Source: an uncultured Collinsella sp. (GTDB taxonomy: Bacteria; Actinomycetota; Coriobacteriia; Coriobacteriales; Coriobacteriaceae). From it: a stretch of DNA of 64,000 bases. Shown here piece by piece: positions 52,081 to 61,478 of this stretch. The stretch spans positions 1 to 64,000 of the forward strand of contig URAD01000004.1 in the NCBI GenBank assembly GCA_900545745.1, given 5' to 3'. Under the pieces are notes generated by a model, which saw only the letters and a program-made list of their open reading frames with translations, was not told the origin of the DNA and searched no databases. Position 1 is the stretch's first letter. Every line of letters begins with the position of its first letter. The translations under genes and the position numbers were made by a program.

Positions 52081-52995
52081 CTAGTGATACAGGCCCGGCT
52101 GGTAGTGGTACTCGTTGCTCACATGCGGGCACAACTGCCAAAACGCAACGGCACTCGCCGCGGCCACATTGAGCGAATCGACCCCATGTGCCATCGGAAT
52201 GCGCACGGCACGGTCACAGCCCGCAATGGTCTTGGCGCCCAGGCCGGCGCCCTCCGTTCCCATGAAGATCGCCAGGCGGTCGATTGCCTGCAGGCAAGGG
52301 TCGTCAAGCGACACGGAATCATCCGTCAGCGCCATAGCGGCACACGAAAAGCCGGCGTCATGCAGCGCAGCTAGGCCATCGTGCGGCCACACGCGTGCCT
52401 CGCTGCCAATGCGCGTCCAAGGCACCTGAAACACTGTTCCCATGCTCACACGGGCCGAGCGACGGTACAGTGGGTCGCAGCAAGTGGGGCTCACCAGAAT
52501 GCCATCGACGTTCAGCGCGGCAGCCGAGCGGAAAATAGCGCCGACATTGGTGTGATCGACAATACCCTCAAGCACGCACACACGCACCGGACGATCCCCC
52601 GCCGCCTCGACGACACCGCCCAAGAACTCATCAACCGGAATCTGACGCGGGCGACGGAACGCCGCGAGCGCACCACGCGTCACGTTAAAGCCCGTCAACT
52701 GCTCCATGAGCTCCATGGAGGCCACGAACACGGGAACCGGACCCGCTCCCTCGCGCACGACAAGCTGGTCAAACAGCGGCATCATCTGGTCGAGCCAGCG
52801 CTCGCCCAAAAGAAAGCTCACCGGCTCATATCCGGCGCGAACCGCACGCTCGATGACCTTGGCACTCTCAGCGATAAAAATGCCCTTCTGCGGCTCCAGC
52901 ACGCAGCGAAGCTCACGCTCGGTCAGTCGCACATAGGCATCGAGCCGCTCGTCATCGAGCGAATCAATTCGCAGAACCTCAACGGCATCAGTCAT
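52081..52995 (-). CDS. SpoU/TrmH family RNA 2'-O-methyltransferase
   Basis: The 304-residue protein has an N-terminal L30e-like substrate-binding domain (residues about 20-120) and a SPOUT domain with motif 1 DHTNVGAIFRSAAALNVDGI, motif 2 IFMGTEGAGLGAKTI and motif 3 IPMAHGVDSLNVAAASAVAF. It should methylate a ribose in rRNA or tRNA; the exact target is unknown. The ATG at 52993-52995 is preceded by AAGAAGGG at a rather long distance. Confidence 0.9.
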   Translation of the reverse strand: MTDAVEVLRIDSLDDERLDAYVRLTERELRCVLEPQKGIFIAESAKVIERAVRAGYEPVSFLLGERWLDQMMPLFDQLVVREGAGPVPVFVASMELMEQLTGFNVTRGALAAFRRPRQIPVDEFLGGVVEAAGDRPVRVCVLEGIVDHTNVGAIFRSAAALNVDGILVSPTCCDPLYRRSARVSMGTVFQVPWTRIGSEARVWPHDGLAALHDAGFSCAAMALTDDSVSLDDPCLQAIDRLAIFMGTEGAGLGAKTIAGCDRAVRIPMAHGVDSLNVAAASAVAFWQLCPHVSNEYHYQPGLYH

Positions 52996-53104
52996 AGCAG
53001 CCAGCCCGCACCCTTCTTTACAGCACATCTATACCAAACGAGGCGACGCTAAGCGCCGCCCCATGCATTCAATCAACCCGATGATACCGTTCACGCCAGA
53101 CGAT

Positions 53105-53623
53105 TTACGCCTCAACGCGATGATACGTCACGAACTCATAATCGACGCCCTCGTCACCCTCACCGGCGGCAATCGTCGCGACCTCGCTACGCTGCGCAAT
53201 CTCCCACGCGGGATCGGCGTCCAAGTCGGGAAAGTACGTGTCCACGGGATGGACGCAGTGGTTATGAGTGACCTCGGCCTCCACGCAGTACGGCAAAAAC
53301 TGCCGATAGACATCGCCGCCACCGATCACCCAGGCAACGGGCTCATCGGCAACCGCAGCGAGCGCTTCGTCAACGCTATGCACCACGTCGACGCCCTCGC
53401 GGGTAAAGCCTATATCGCGCGTAAGCACGATATTGCGGCGGTTCTTGAGCGGACGCCCGCCGGGAAAACTCAGCAGCGTCTTGCGTCCCATGATAACCGG
53501 GCAGCCCTTGGTGCAGGCCACAAAATGGCGCATATCGGCGCGATTGGACACCACCATATCGCCCTCGCAGCCAATACCCCAGTCGTCACACACGGCGACG
53601 ATGGCAGAAAGCTTACACGTCAT
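53105..53623 (-). CDS. folA: Dihydrofolate reductase
   Basis: The 172-residue enzyme reduces dihydrofolate, regenerating the cofactor consumed by ThyA encoded upstream. Features are AIVAVCDDWGIGCEGDM, the NADPH-binding MGRKTLLSFPGGRPLKNRRN, VWVIGGGDVYRQFLP-type AWVIGGGDVYRQFLPYC, and THNHCVHPVDTYFPD. ATG 53623 has AGGTG six bases upstream; GTG 53632 is an alternative. It starts nine bases after thyA, so the two form one transcript. Confidence 0.93.
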   Translation of the reverse strand: MTCKLSAIVAVCDDWGIGCEGDMVVSNRADMRHFVACTKGCPVIMGRKTLLSFPGGRPLKNRRNIVLTRDIGFTREGVDVVHSVDEALAAVADEPVAWVIGGGDVYRQFLPYCVEAEVTHNHCVHPVDTYFPDLDADPAWEIAQRSEVATIAAGEGDEGVDYEFVTYHRVEA

Positions 53624-53632
53624 GCGCGTCAC

Positions 53633-54481
53633 CTACACCGCAATGGGGATGTTCTTGACCTGAGGGCCGTGCTCGTAGCCCTCAACGATCAGATCATCGG
53701 TCGTAAACGCATAGAAGTCATGCACATCGGGGTTGAGCGTTACCTTGGGTGCCGCAAACTGCGGACGCTCGATAAGCTCGCGGACGATATCGACATGACG
53801 ATCATAGATATGGGCGTCGGCGATCACGTGCAGCAGCTCACCGGGAATCATATCGACCGACTGCGCGACCATCATCAGCAAAATGGCGTACTGGCACACG
53901 TTCCAGTTGTTCGCGGCCAAAATGTCCTGGCTGCGCTGGTTGAGAATCATGTTGAGCGTCGGCTTGTCGTCCTGAGGACGCTGCGTCACGTTATAGGTCA
54001 CGCTATAGGCGCATGGATAAAGGTGCATCTCGGACAGATCGCTAAACACGTACGTATTGGTCATAATGCGGCGACTATACGGCGTGTGCTTAAGGTCGTA
54101 CAGTACACGGTCCATCTGGTCGAAGTCGCCCTCGGCGTAATGGCTCTTCTGACCAATCTGATAGCCGTAGGCTTTACCGATGGAACCGGTCTCATCGGCC
54201 CACTCATCCCAGATATGGCTGTTGAGGTCATGCACGTTATTGGACTTCTTTTGATAGATCCACAGAATCTCGTCCATGGCAGACTTAAGCGCCGTACGAC
54301 GCAGGGTGAGCGCGGGGAACTCCTCGCGCAGATCATAGCGCGCCGTGACACCAAAGTTTTTAATGGTATAGGCAGGGGTGCCGTCCTCCCACACCGGGCG
54401 GACCTTTTGGCCCTCGGTGGTGGTGCCATGGTCCAAGATATCGCGGCACATGGTTACAAACTGTTGATCAGCTTTGCTCAT
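53633..54481 (-). CDS. thyA: Thymidylate synthase
   Basis: ThyA makes dTMP from dUMP. The 282-residue protein has the catalytic Cys in LYPCAYSVTYNV (where E. coli has PPCH), NQRSQDILAANNWNVCQYAI and ADAHIYDRHVDIV for substrate binding. This is the variant form seen in several Gram-positive anaerobes. The ATG at 54479-54481 has AGGAGG upstream; the frame runs open far upstream but that stretch is antisense to the next gene. Confidence 0.93.
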   Translation of the reverse strand: MSKADQQFVTMCRDILDHGTTTEGQKVRPVWEDGTPAYTIKNFGVTARYDLREEFPALTLRRTALKSAMDEILWIYQKKSNNVHDLNSHIWDEWADETGSIGKAYGYQIGQKSHYAEGDFDQMDRVLYDLKHTPYSRRIMTNTYVFSDLSEMHLYPCAYSVTYNVTQRPQDDKPTLNMILNQRSQDILAANNWNVCQYAILLMMVAQSVDMIPGELLHVIADAHIYDRHVDIVRELIERPQFAAPKVTLNPDVHDFYAFTTDDLIVEGYEHGPQVKNIPIAV

Positions 54482-54566
54482 TGACCCTCCTGTCAGTCGC
54501 CTATAAGCGAGATTTATTGTAGCCCAGGCGCGCGCGGCCCCACAGCCCAAACATAAGCCCTCATTT

Positions 54567-54582
54567 TCTGACATATGCCAGA
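54567..54582. promoter_or_regulatory. Palindromic site 1 upstream of the DUF134-NifX gene
   Basis: TCTGACATATGCCAGA is a 16-base near-palindrome located just upstream of the -35 box at 54589. A related site lies 53 bases downstream at 54622. It is also in the thyA upstream region. Confidence 0.5.
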
Positions 54583-54588
54583 AATTCC

Positions 54589-54616
54589 TTGCGCAAATCC
54601 GCACGTTCGCTATTCT
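54589..54616 (+). promoter_or_regulatory. Probable promoter of the DUF134-NifX gene
   Basis: TTGCGC (54589-54594) and TATTCT (54611-54616) are spaced by 16 bases, with transcription start near 54623, inside palindromic site 2. Confidence 0.5.
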
Positions 54617-54621
54617 ATTGT

Positions 54622-54633
54622 TGACATATGTCA
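54622..54633. promoter_or_regulatory. Palindromic site 2 at the DUF134-NifX transcription start
   Basis: TGACATATGTCA is a perfect 12-base palindrome 14 bases before the ATG. With site 1 (TGACATATGCCA at 54569-54580) it brackets the promoter, an arrangement expected for repression, perhaps by the DUF134 protein itself. Confidence 0.55.
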
Positions 54634-54647
54634 GATTTGGAGTGTGC

Positions 54648-55412
54648 ATGGCAGGAAGACGCGAAAAACTGCGCCGCGTCGGGATCATCCCCGAATACCG
54701 CGGCTTTACCCCCGATGGCCTGGCCAGCGGTGATGCCATCGACATGACCGTCGACGAGCTTGAGGTGCTGCGCCTGTGCGACCTGGAGGGTCTCAACCAA
54801 GAGGCGGTCGCCCAGCAGATGGGCATCGCCCGCGCAACGGTGGCGGCCATTTGCAGCCGCGCGCATCGCAAGGTGGCCGATGCGCTGGTCAACGGACGGG
54901 CGCTCGTTATCGAGGGCGGCAATATCGCATACTCCCCCATCACCACGACAACGGCCGCATGGCCAGCAAAGGAGGTCGGCACCATGAGGGTGGCAACGAC
55001 GTACGACAACGGCAACATCTTTATGCACTTTGGCCGCAGCGAGCAGTTCAAGATCTACGACATCCAGGATGGCAAGGTGCTCAACGAGCAGGTCGTAGGC
55101 ACCGGCGGCACCGGCCACGGCGCCTTGGCGGGCCTGCTTGCCAACGGTGGCGTTGACACGCTCATTTGCGGCGGTATCGGCGGCGGCGCTATCAACGCGC
55201 TTGCCCAAGCCGGCATCACGGTCTATGCGGGCGCCCAGGGCAGCTGCGATGCCTGCGTCGAGGCCCTCATTGCCGGCACGCTCGCACAGAACGGCGAGAC
55301 CACCTGCGACTGCCATGGACATGATCACGAGCACATCCACGAGCATGGCGAGTCCTGCGGCTGCCACGGTCACCACGACCATGACGGGCACGAAGGCTGC
55401 GGCCGCCACTAG
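54648..55412 (+). CDS. DUF134 DNA-binding domain fused to a NifX/NafY-like domain with metal-rich tail
   Basis: The 254-residue protein joins three parts. Residues 1-100 are DUF134, with a sigma-region-4-like helix-turn-helix (MTVDELEVLRLCDLEGLNQE then AVAQQMGIARATVAAICSRA). Residues about 112-212 are a dinitrogenase iron-molybdenum cofactor family domain (MRVATTYDNGNIFMHFGRSE, TLICGGIGGGAINALAQAGI). Residues 219-254 are extremely His/Cys-rich. A metal- or cluster-sensing regulator is suggested; no nitrogenase genes are present. GGAG lies before the ATG at 54648. Confidence 0.88.
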   Translation: MAGRREKLRRVGIIPEYRGFTPDGLASGDAIDMTVDELEVLRLCDLEGLNQEAVAQQMGIARATVAAICSRAHRKVADALVNGRALVIEGGNIAYSPITTTTAAWPAKEVGTMRVATTYDNGNIFMHFGRSEQFKIYDIQDGKVLNEQVVGTGGTGHGALAGLLANGGVDTLICGGIGGGAINALAQAGITVYAGAQGSCDACVEALIAGTLAQNGETTCDCHGHDHEHIHEHGESCGCHGHHDHDGHEGCGRH

Positions 55413-55468
55413 CGGCAAGCACCTCGTCGAGAACGCGCTTCCACGCGTGCGACAACCAGCGAACAAAC

Positions 55469-55508
55469 GGCGAAGGCCGCCTGGAATACCATCCAGGCGG
55501 CCTTCGCC
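55469..55508. terminator. Perfect 16-base inverted repeat between convergent genes
   Basis: GGCGAAGGCCGCCTGG (55469-55484) and its complement (55493-55508) flank an eight-base loop, between the DUF134-NifX and ffh stops. GC-rich, without a strong T-run; likely a bidirectional transcription stop. Confidence 0.7.
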
Positions 55509-55528
55509 ATACACGACTCAACTAGTCG

Positions 55529-57004
55529 TTACTTCTTGTTGCGCATCTGCGCTTCCATCTGGCGCAGCAGGTCCATATCGGACTTGGGGCCGCCCGTTCC
55601 CAGGCCGCCCATGCCGCCCAGCCCCATGGCATCCAGACCGGGAATATTGGGCATGCGCATCTTTTTGCCCTTCTTACCCTTCTTGCCCTTCTTGCCGCCG
55701 GCCTGTGCCTGATTGGCCATCGTGCGCATGCGGCCCATCATCTTGTTCATCTCGCCCCACTGCTTCATAAGGCTATTGACCTCGGTGGGGGTCACGCCGG
55801 CGCCCTTGGCGATGCGGGCACGGCGCTGGCCGTTGATGATGGAGGGGCGAAGGCGCTCCTCCTTGGTCATCGACATGATGATGGCCTCGTTCTTATCGAA
55901 GATACCTTCGTCCAGGTTGCCACCCATCTGGTTAAGCGCACGCTGGCCACCGGGGAGCATGCCCAGAATGCCCTTCATGCCGCCCATCTTCTTGACGGCC
56001 TTCATCTGGTCGAGCATGTCGTTCATGGTAAAGCCCTCGCGCAGCATGCGCTCGGCAGCCTCGAGCTGCTCGGCGTCGGCTGCCTCCTGGGCCTTCTCGA
56101 TGATGCCGACAACATCGCCCATGCCCAAGATGCGCTTGGCCATGCGGTCGGGATAGAACGGCTCCAGCGAATCGGGTTTCTCGCCCATGCTAACAAACTT
56201 GATGGGCTTGCCGGTCACCTGGCGCACGGAAAGCGCGCCGCCGCCACGAGCGTCGCCGTCGAGCTTGGAGATGATCACGCCGTCAAAGTCGGTGCGCTCG
56301 GCAAAGGTCGAGACGACGTTGACGATATCCTGGCCGGTCATGGCATCGACGACCATCAGCACCTGATCGGGCTTAACGGCCTTCTTGATGTCCACGGCCT
56401 CCTGCATCATCTGCTCGTCGATCTGCAGACGACCGGCGGTATCGACGATGACCACGTCGCGCAGGTGGTCGACGGCCTCCTGGATGGCGCCCTTGGCGAT
56501 ATCGACCGGGTGCTCGCCGTCACCGCGGAAGACCGGCACGCCGATCTCGCCGCCGAGCGTGGCCAGCTGGTCGGCAGCAGCGGGACGGTAGACGTCGCAC
56601 GCAGCGAGCAACGGCGAGCGACCCTGCTTCTTGAGCAGGTAGGCCAGCTTTACGGCAGCCGTGGTCTTACCGGAGCCCTGCAGACCCACAAGCATGATGA
56701 CATTGGGAATACGGTTGCTAAAGACAAGCTTGCTCTCGGTGGAGCCGAGCATCTCGGTAAGCTCGTCGAGCACAATCTTGACGACGTTTTGCGCCGGAGA
56801 GAGCGACTCCATGACCTCGGCGGTCATGCAGCGCTCCTTGGTCTTGGCGACGAACTCCTTGACGACCTTGAAGTTAACGTCGGCCTCGAGCAGCGCCATG
56901 CGAATATCGCGCATGGCCGAAGTAATATCGGCCTCGGTCAGCTTGCCCTTGCCGCGCAGGCGGTCAAATGTATCGTTGAGGCGATCGCTCAGGGAATCAA
57001 ACAC
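55529..57004 (-). CDS. ffh: Signal recognition particle protein Ffh
   Basis: Ffh binds 4.5S RNA and signal peptides and docks on FtsY. The 491-residue protein has the N domain, the G domain with VGLQGSGKTTAAVKLA, DVYRPAAADQLATLG, VDTAGRLQIDEQMM and ISKLDGDARGGGALS, and the Met-rich M domain (MNDMLDQMKAVKKMGGMKGI, GMLPGG). A basic GKKGKKGKKGKK stretch and a Gly/Met-rich tail end it. Start is GTG at 57002-57004 with AAGGAG upstream. It follows ftsY by ten bases. Confidence 0.97.
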   Translation of the reverse strand: MFDSLSDRLNDTFDRLRGKGKLTEADITSAMRDIRMALLEADVNFKVVKEFVAKTKERCMTAEVMESLSPAQNVVKIVLDELTEMLGSTESKLVFSNRIPNVIMLVGLQGSGKTTAAVKLAYLLKKQGRSPLLAACDVYRPAAADQLATLGGEIGVPVFRGDGEHPVDIAKGAIQEAVDHLRDVVIVDTAGRLQIDEQMMQEAVDIKKAVKPDQVLMVVDAMTGQDIVNVVSTFAERTDFDGVIISKLDGDARGGGALSVRQVTGKPIKFVSMGEKPDSLEPFYPDRMAKRILGMGDVVGIIEKAQEAADAEQLEAAERMLREGFTMNDMLDQMKAVKKMGGMKGILGMLPGGQRALNQMGGNLDEGIFDKNEAIIMSMTKEERLRPSIINGQRRARIAKGAGVTPTEVNSLMKQWGEMNKMMGRMRTMANQAQAGGKKGKKGKKGKKMRMPNIPGLDAMGLGGMGGLGTGGPKSDMDLLRQMEAQMRNKK

Positions 57005-57014
57005 TAGTCACTCC

Positions 57015-57932
57015 TTAATTGGACTCGCCCACCAGGGCGCGGCAGAAATCTTTGGCATTGAACTCCTGCAGGTCATCGACCTGCTCACCCACGCCAACGC
57101 GAAGGATCGGGAGCTTGAGCTTCTCGGCCACGGCCATGGCGATACCGCCCTTAGCCGTGCCGTCGAGCTTAGTCATGATAATACCGTCCAGGCCCAGCGC
57201 CTCGTTAAACTCGAGCGCCTGGTTCAGACCGTTTTGGCCCGTCGCGGCGTCGATCACAAGCACGACCGAAACCAGCATGGGACCGGCGGCCATATTGGCG
57301 GCGCGCTTACGCGTCACGTTAACCACCTTGGCAAGCTCGCGCATGAGCTCAGGGCTCGTGTGCAGACGGCCGGCGGTATCGATAAGCACCAGGTCGCTGC
57401 CGCGCTTGTCGGCCTCGTCGAGCACGTCGTAGCAAACACTTGCCGGGTCGGAGCCGCGGTCGCGCTTGATGACGGGGACGCCAGCGCGCTGGCCCCACAC
57501 ATCGAGCTGCTCGATAGCGGCAGCACGGAAGGTATCGGCCGAACCGATCACGACGTTCTTGCCGCGGGCGGCCATGGCGCTCGCGATCTTACCGACCGTC
57601 GTGGTCTTGCCGGCACCGTTAATGCCCACAAACAGCACGCAGCTCGGCGTATCGGAAAACGGATCGCGCTCGATGGGCACAAAGTGCTGCTCGAGCTGCT
57701 CGGCCAGGGCACGGCGAAGCTGCGGAGCGGTCTTGAGGTTCTTCTTGGCCGCGGCATCGCGCAGGTCATCGGAGACCTTGATAGCGACCTCGGCGCCCAT
57801 GTCACCCATGACGAGGGTGTCCTCCAGGTCCTCCCAAAAATCCTCGTCGACCTCGCCGCCAAAGTAGAAGACCTCGTTGAGGGCCTCGCGGCTGCGCTCA
57901 AGTCCGCGCGAGAGAGCATCGAAGAATCCCAT
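57015..57932 (-). CDS. ftsY: Signal recognition particle receptor FtsY
   Basis: The 305-residue receptor has only the NG core: FVGINGAGKTTTVGKIA, SADTFRAAAIEQLDVWGQRA, LIDTAGRLHTSPELM, MTKLDGTAKGGIAMAV and IGVGE-type RVGVGEQVDDLQEF. The long acidic N-terminal domain of E. coli FtsY is missing, usual for Gram-positive bacteria. The ATG overlaps the smc stop by one base. Confidence 0.96.
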   Translation of the reverse strand: MGFFDALSRGLERSREALNEVFYFGGEVDEDFWEDLEDTLVMGDMGAEVAIKVSDDLRDAAAKKNLKTAPQLRRALAEQLEQHFVPIERDPFSDTPSCVLFVGINGAGKTTTVGKIASAMAARGKNVVIGSADTFRAAAIEQLDVWGQRAGVPVIKRDRGSDPASVCYDVLDEADKRGSDLVLIDTAGRLHTSPELMRELAKVVNVTRKRAANMAAGPMLVSVVLVIDAATGQNGLNQALEFNEALGLDGIIMTKLDGTAKGGIAMAVAEKLKLPILRVGVGEQVDDLQEFNAKDFCRALVGESN

Positions 57933-60900
57933 TATGCATTCACGACCTTTCCGGTTTCGCGATCGAGTTTTTGCGAGACGACGCGACTGACGCCGTCGGC
58001 TTGCATCGAGACGCCGTAGAGGACGTCAGCGTCCTCCATAGTACGGCGCTGATGCGAGATAACCAAGAGCTGCGTATCGGAACGCAACACGTCGAGTGCG
58101 CCGATAAGCTTGGACAGGTTGGCGTCATCGAGTGCCGCCTCGACCTCGTCCAGCACATAGAACGGCACCGTGCGCGTGCGGTACACAGCAAAGAGCAGGG
58201 CGAGCGCCGTCAGGCTCTTCTCGCCGCCCGACATGAGCATCATCTTGGTGATGCGCTTGCCGCGCGGCTGCGCCACGACCTCGATACCCGTCTCGGCAGG
58301 ATGCTCGGGATCGGTCATCTCCAGATGAGCCTGACCGCCCGGGAAGAGCATGGCGAAGATCTCGCGGAAGTTCGCATCGACCTTCTCAAACGTCACCAGG
58401 AACGCCTTGCGCATCTTACGGTCGATAGCCACGGTGATCTTGGTGAGCGCCTTGCGCGCGCTCTCCAGATCGGCCAGCTGCTCCTCGATGTAATCGGCGC
58501 GGCGCTTGAGCTGCTCGTACTCCTCCATGGCAACTTGGTTAACGGGACCAAGGTTGTTGATCTGGCGCACAAGCTGGTTGAGTTCGCGCTCGGCGGCATC
58601 GCGGTCCGTGGGCACCGGAAGCATGAGCGCTTCCTCGAGTACCGTGGTGCCATCGGCGGTAATGGCCTTAATGGCGGCCTCTACCTGCACCTCGAGCTTG
58701 CCACGCGCGACCTTGAACTCGTTTTGCGCGGCGGAGGCGGTATCGACTCGCTCCTTAGCGCGGGCAACCTCTGCCTTGGCATCCTCGATGGTCTTCTTGA
58801 GCGAAGCGGAGTCCGCCTCCTCCAGAGAGGCCTGGTCACGCAGGCGCGCTGCCCAATCCGACGCGCGTTCCAACAGGGCCGAATAGCGTTCGTGCATGGG
58901 GTCGACGCGCAGGCGCAGCAGCTCGAGCGAGCGCGAAGCCTGGCGTGTTCCGCGGATACGACGGTCGATGCCCTCAAGACGATGCTCAAGGTCGGGCACG
59001 CGGCCCTTCAGCGAACGCAGGCGCTCGCTCGTCTGGGCCAGGCGCACCTTGGCATCGGCGAGCTTACCGGCGGCCTCGGAATCGTCACGGCGAACGCGAT
59101 CGAGCTCATCGTTGGCCTCGGCAATCTGGAGGCCCAGGTCGCTTGCCTGTGCACGCGCCTCGTCACGCGAACGGGTGAGCTCGTCAACGCGCGGGCGCGC
59201 GGCACGAACGGCCTCGGCAGCCTGCTCGCGGCGCTTGGAGATGCGCACGCGCTCGACCTCGGCATTGTTGGCGCTTTGCTCCAAGCGGCCGATCTCGGAG
59301 AGCAGCGAGCGGCGCTCGCCCTCAAGACGGGCGATCTCACCGGCGGCATCGCCCTCGGCGGCACGGGCCTCCTCGACGGCAACGTTGGCCTCGACGACTT
59401 GGTCCGAAGCATGCTCAAAGATGGCAGCCAGATCGGGTTCCAGGCCCTCGAGCTCACGGATGCGGCGCTTGCGCTCCAAGGCACCCAAAGCCTCGCCGGC
59501 ATCAAGCCCCACGCGCACCAGGCCGCCGCAGGCGACGCGGGCGCCATCGGGGGTCACGTAAGTCACGCCTTCAACGACCGGCGCCGACAGCGCGGCAGCA
59601 AGATCGTCAACGACGTAATAGCCGCCGAGCAGCGCCTCGACGACGGGACCGTAGCCTGCGCGCACGGACAGACGATCAACCAGACGGGTACCGGCAGCGC
59701 CCTCAGCGGCGGTAGAGCCGCTCACGTCGCGCGCCACCAGCAGTGCTTCGCCCGAGGCCTTCTTTTGGTCCAGAGCCGCACGACCGGCACGCTCAAGCGT
59801 GGCGGCGTCATCAAACAGCAGCGCATCGATATCGCCGGCGAGCAATTGCTCAACCAGGCCCTCAAGCTCGCGCGGGGCCTCGAGCACGTCGCCCAGACGA
59901 CCCGAGACATCGTCGCCCAGCGCACCCACCAGACGGCTCACGAGCGGCGAGCTGTCGGCCATGCGGGCATCGAGTTTCTTTTGGCTGGCAAGCTCCGAGC
60001 GCACCTCGGACAGCTTGTTGCGCGCCTCACTCTCACGATTACGCAGGTCCTTCAGGGCCGCGCGTGCCGTCTCGGTGGCCTCACGCGCATCGGCCTGGGC
60101 CTGGCGCGCTTCCTCAAGAGCGCCTTCAAGCTCCTCGGCGCGGTCGCGACGGCTCTCGAGCGAGGCCGTGACCTCCTCGAGCTGTTCATCGATCTGCTCC
60201 AGGCGCGAGGCATACATGTTGTCCTCGACCTCGGCATTGCTCAAGGAATCCTTCACCTTGGCGAGCTCGAGCGCGGCGTTATCGGCTACGCGCTGCACAT
60301 CGCGTTGTTCGCGCGTAAGCTTCGAAATCTGATTGTCGAGCGCCACGCGCCGCTCGTGGAGCTCGGCGGCGGCAGGACCAGCGGCGTCAACGTCCTCCTG
60401 GGCCTGCATATGCGCACCGGTCACTTCCTCAAGCTGCGCACGCGCGTCCTCAAGCTCCTCGACCACGCGACGACGCTGATGCTCGGAGCTCGAAATCTGA
60501 CCGCGCATGTCAGACAGGCGCGACACCATGTTGTGGCCCTTTTCCTCGAGCAGGCGCATGTCGGAGTTAATGCGGCCGACCACATCTTGCATATGGCGGC
60601 GTTGCTCGCCCAGGTCGCCCACAAACAGGCCCTTTTCCTCGAGCATGACCTGGAGCTTCTCGAGCTCGCGCTCCTTTTCGCCCAAGCGGTACTGCGCAAG
60701 CTCAAGCTCGGCCGCGCCCTCCTTGGAGCGGCTCTCCAGGTCGTTCCACTGCGACTGCAGCGAACGCAGCTCATCGACGGCCAGCATCTGCGTAAGCTCG
60801 TTCGCGCGCGAGGACAGCTCTTTGTACTTGCGCGCACGATCGACCTGACGCTCCAGCGGTCGCAGCTGACGGGCGATTTCCTTATTGATGTCGCGGGCAC

Positions 60901-61468
60901 GCGTCAGGTGCTCGTCCATCGACTTAATCTTTTTGAGCGCACGCTCCTTGCGGCGCTTGTGCTTGGAGATGCCGGCGGCCTCCTCGATGAGGGCGCGGCG
61001 CTCCTCGGGGCGGCTCTGCAAAATGGCGTCGAGCTTGCCCTGGCTGATGATGGAATGCGTATCCTTGCCCAGGCCCGAATCGTGCAAGATGTCCTGAATG
61101 TCCATCAGGCGGCACGGGCTCGAGTTGATGAGGTACTCGCTTTCGCCCGAGCGATACATACGACGGGTGATGGCGACCTCGTCAAAATCGACGGGCAGCA
61201 TATGGTCCGAGTTATCGAGCACAAGCGTGACCTCGGCGACACCCACCGGCTTGCGCGCTGACGAGCCCGAGAAGATGACATCCTCCATGGCCTGGCCGCG
61301 CAACTGCTTGGCGCTCTGCTCGCCCAGGACCCACAGGATGGAGTCGGAGATGTTCGATTTTCCCGAGCCGTTGGGACCGACGATGACGGTCAGGCCCGGC
61401 TCAAACGTCATATGGGCGCGGTCGGCAAACGACTTGAACCCTTTGAGCGTGAGGGACTTGAGATACAC
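57932..61468 (-). CDS. smc: Chromosome segregation protein SMC
   Basis: The 1178-residue protein has the N-terminal head (KGFKSFADRAHMTFEPGLTV, Walker A GPNGSGKSNISD), two long coiled coils, a hinge at roughly residues 500-660 (with LVSRLVGALGDDVSGRLGDV), and the C-terminal head with signature MLMSGGEKSLTALALLFAVY and Walker B FYVLDEVEAALDDANL. Start is a GTG at 61466-61468 with GAGGAA upstream. It lies in the widespread rnc-smc-ftsY-ffh order. Confidence 0.97.
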   Translation of the reverse strand: MYLKSLTLKGFKSFADRAHMTFEPGLTVIVGPNGSGKSNISDSILWVLGEQSAKQLRGQAMEDVIFSGSSARKPVGVAEVTLVLDNSDHMLPVDFDEVAITRRMYRSGESEYLINSSPCRLMDIQDILHDSGLGKDTHSIISQGKLDAILQSRPEERRALIEEAAGISKHKRRKERALKKIKSMDEHLTRARDINKEIARQLRPLERQVDRARKYKELSSRANELTQMLAVDELRSLQSQWNDLESRSKEGAAELELAQYRLGEKERELEKLQVMLEEKGLFVGDLGEQRRHMQDVVGRINSDMRLLEEKGHNMVSRLSDMRGQISSSEHQRRRVVEELEDARAQLEEVTGAHMQAQEDVDAAGPAAAELHERRVALDNQISKLTREQRDVQRVADNAALELAKVKDSLSNAEVEDNMYASRLEQIDEQLEEVTASLESRRDRAEELEGALEEARQAQADAREATETARAALKDLRNRESEARNKLSEVRSELASQKKLDARMADSSPLVSRLVGALGDDVSGRLGDVLEAPRELEGLVEQLLAGDIDALLFDDAATLERAGRAALDQKKASGEALLVARDVSGSTAAEGAAGTRLVDRLSVRAGYGPVVEALLGGYYVVDDLAAALSAPVVEGVTYVTPDGARVACGGLVRVGLDAGEALGALERKRRIRELEGLEPDLAAIFEHASDQVVEANVAVEEARAAEGDAAGEIARLEGERRSLLSEIGRLEQSANNAEVERVRISKRREQAAEAVRAARPRVDELTRSRDEARAQASDLGLQIAEANDELDRVRRDDSEAAGKLADAKVRLAQTSERLRSLKGRVPDLEHRLEGIDRRIRGTRQASRSLELLRLRVDPMHERYSALLERASDWAARLRDQASLEEADSASLKKTIEDAKAEVARAKERVDTASAAQNEFKVARGKLEVQVEAAIKAITADGTTVLEEALMLPVPTDRDAAERELNQLVRQINNLGPVNQVAMEEYEQLKRRADYIEEQLADLESARKALTKITVAIDRKMRKAFLVTFEKVDANFREIFAMLFPGGQAHLEMTDPEHPAETGIEVVAQPRGKRITKMMLMSGGEKSLTALALLFAVYRTRTVPFYVLDEVEAALDDANLSKLIGALDVLRSDTQLLVISHQRRTMEDADVLYGVSMQADGVSRVVSQKLDRETGKVVNA

Positions 61469-61478
61469 GGTTCCTCGC

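Noticed and set aside
53063..54484. Long plus-strand open frame opposite folA and thyA
   Set aside because: Both enzymes on the minus strand are unmistakable; the plus-strand product has no recognisable motif and no ribosome site.
54482..55051. N-terminal extension of thyA
   Set aside because: The frame stays open upstream, but the extra part is antisense to the DUF134-NifX gene and the ATG at 54481 has an ideal ribosome site and family start.
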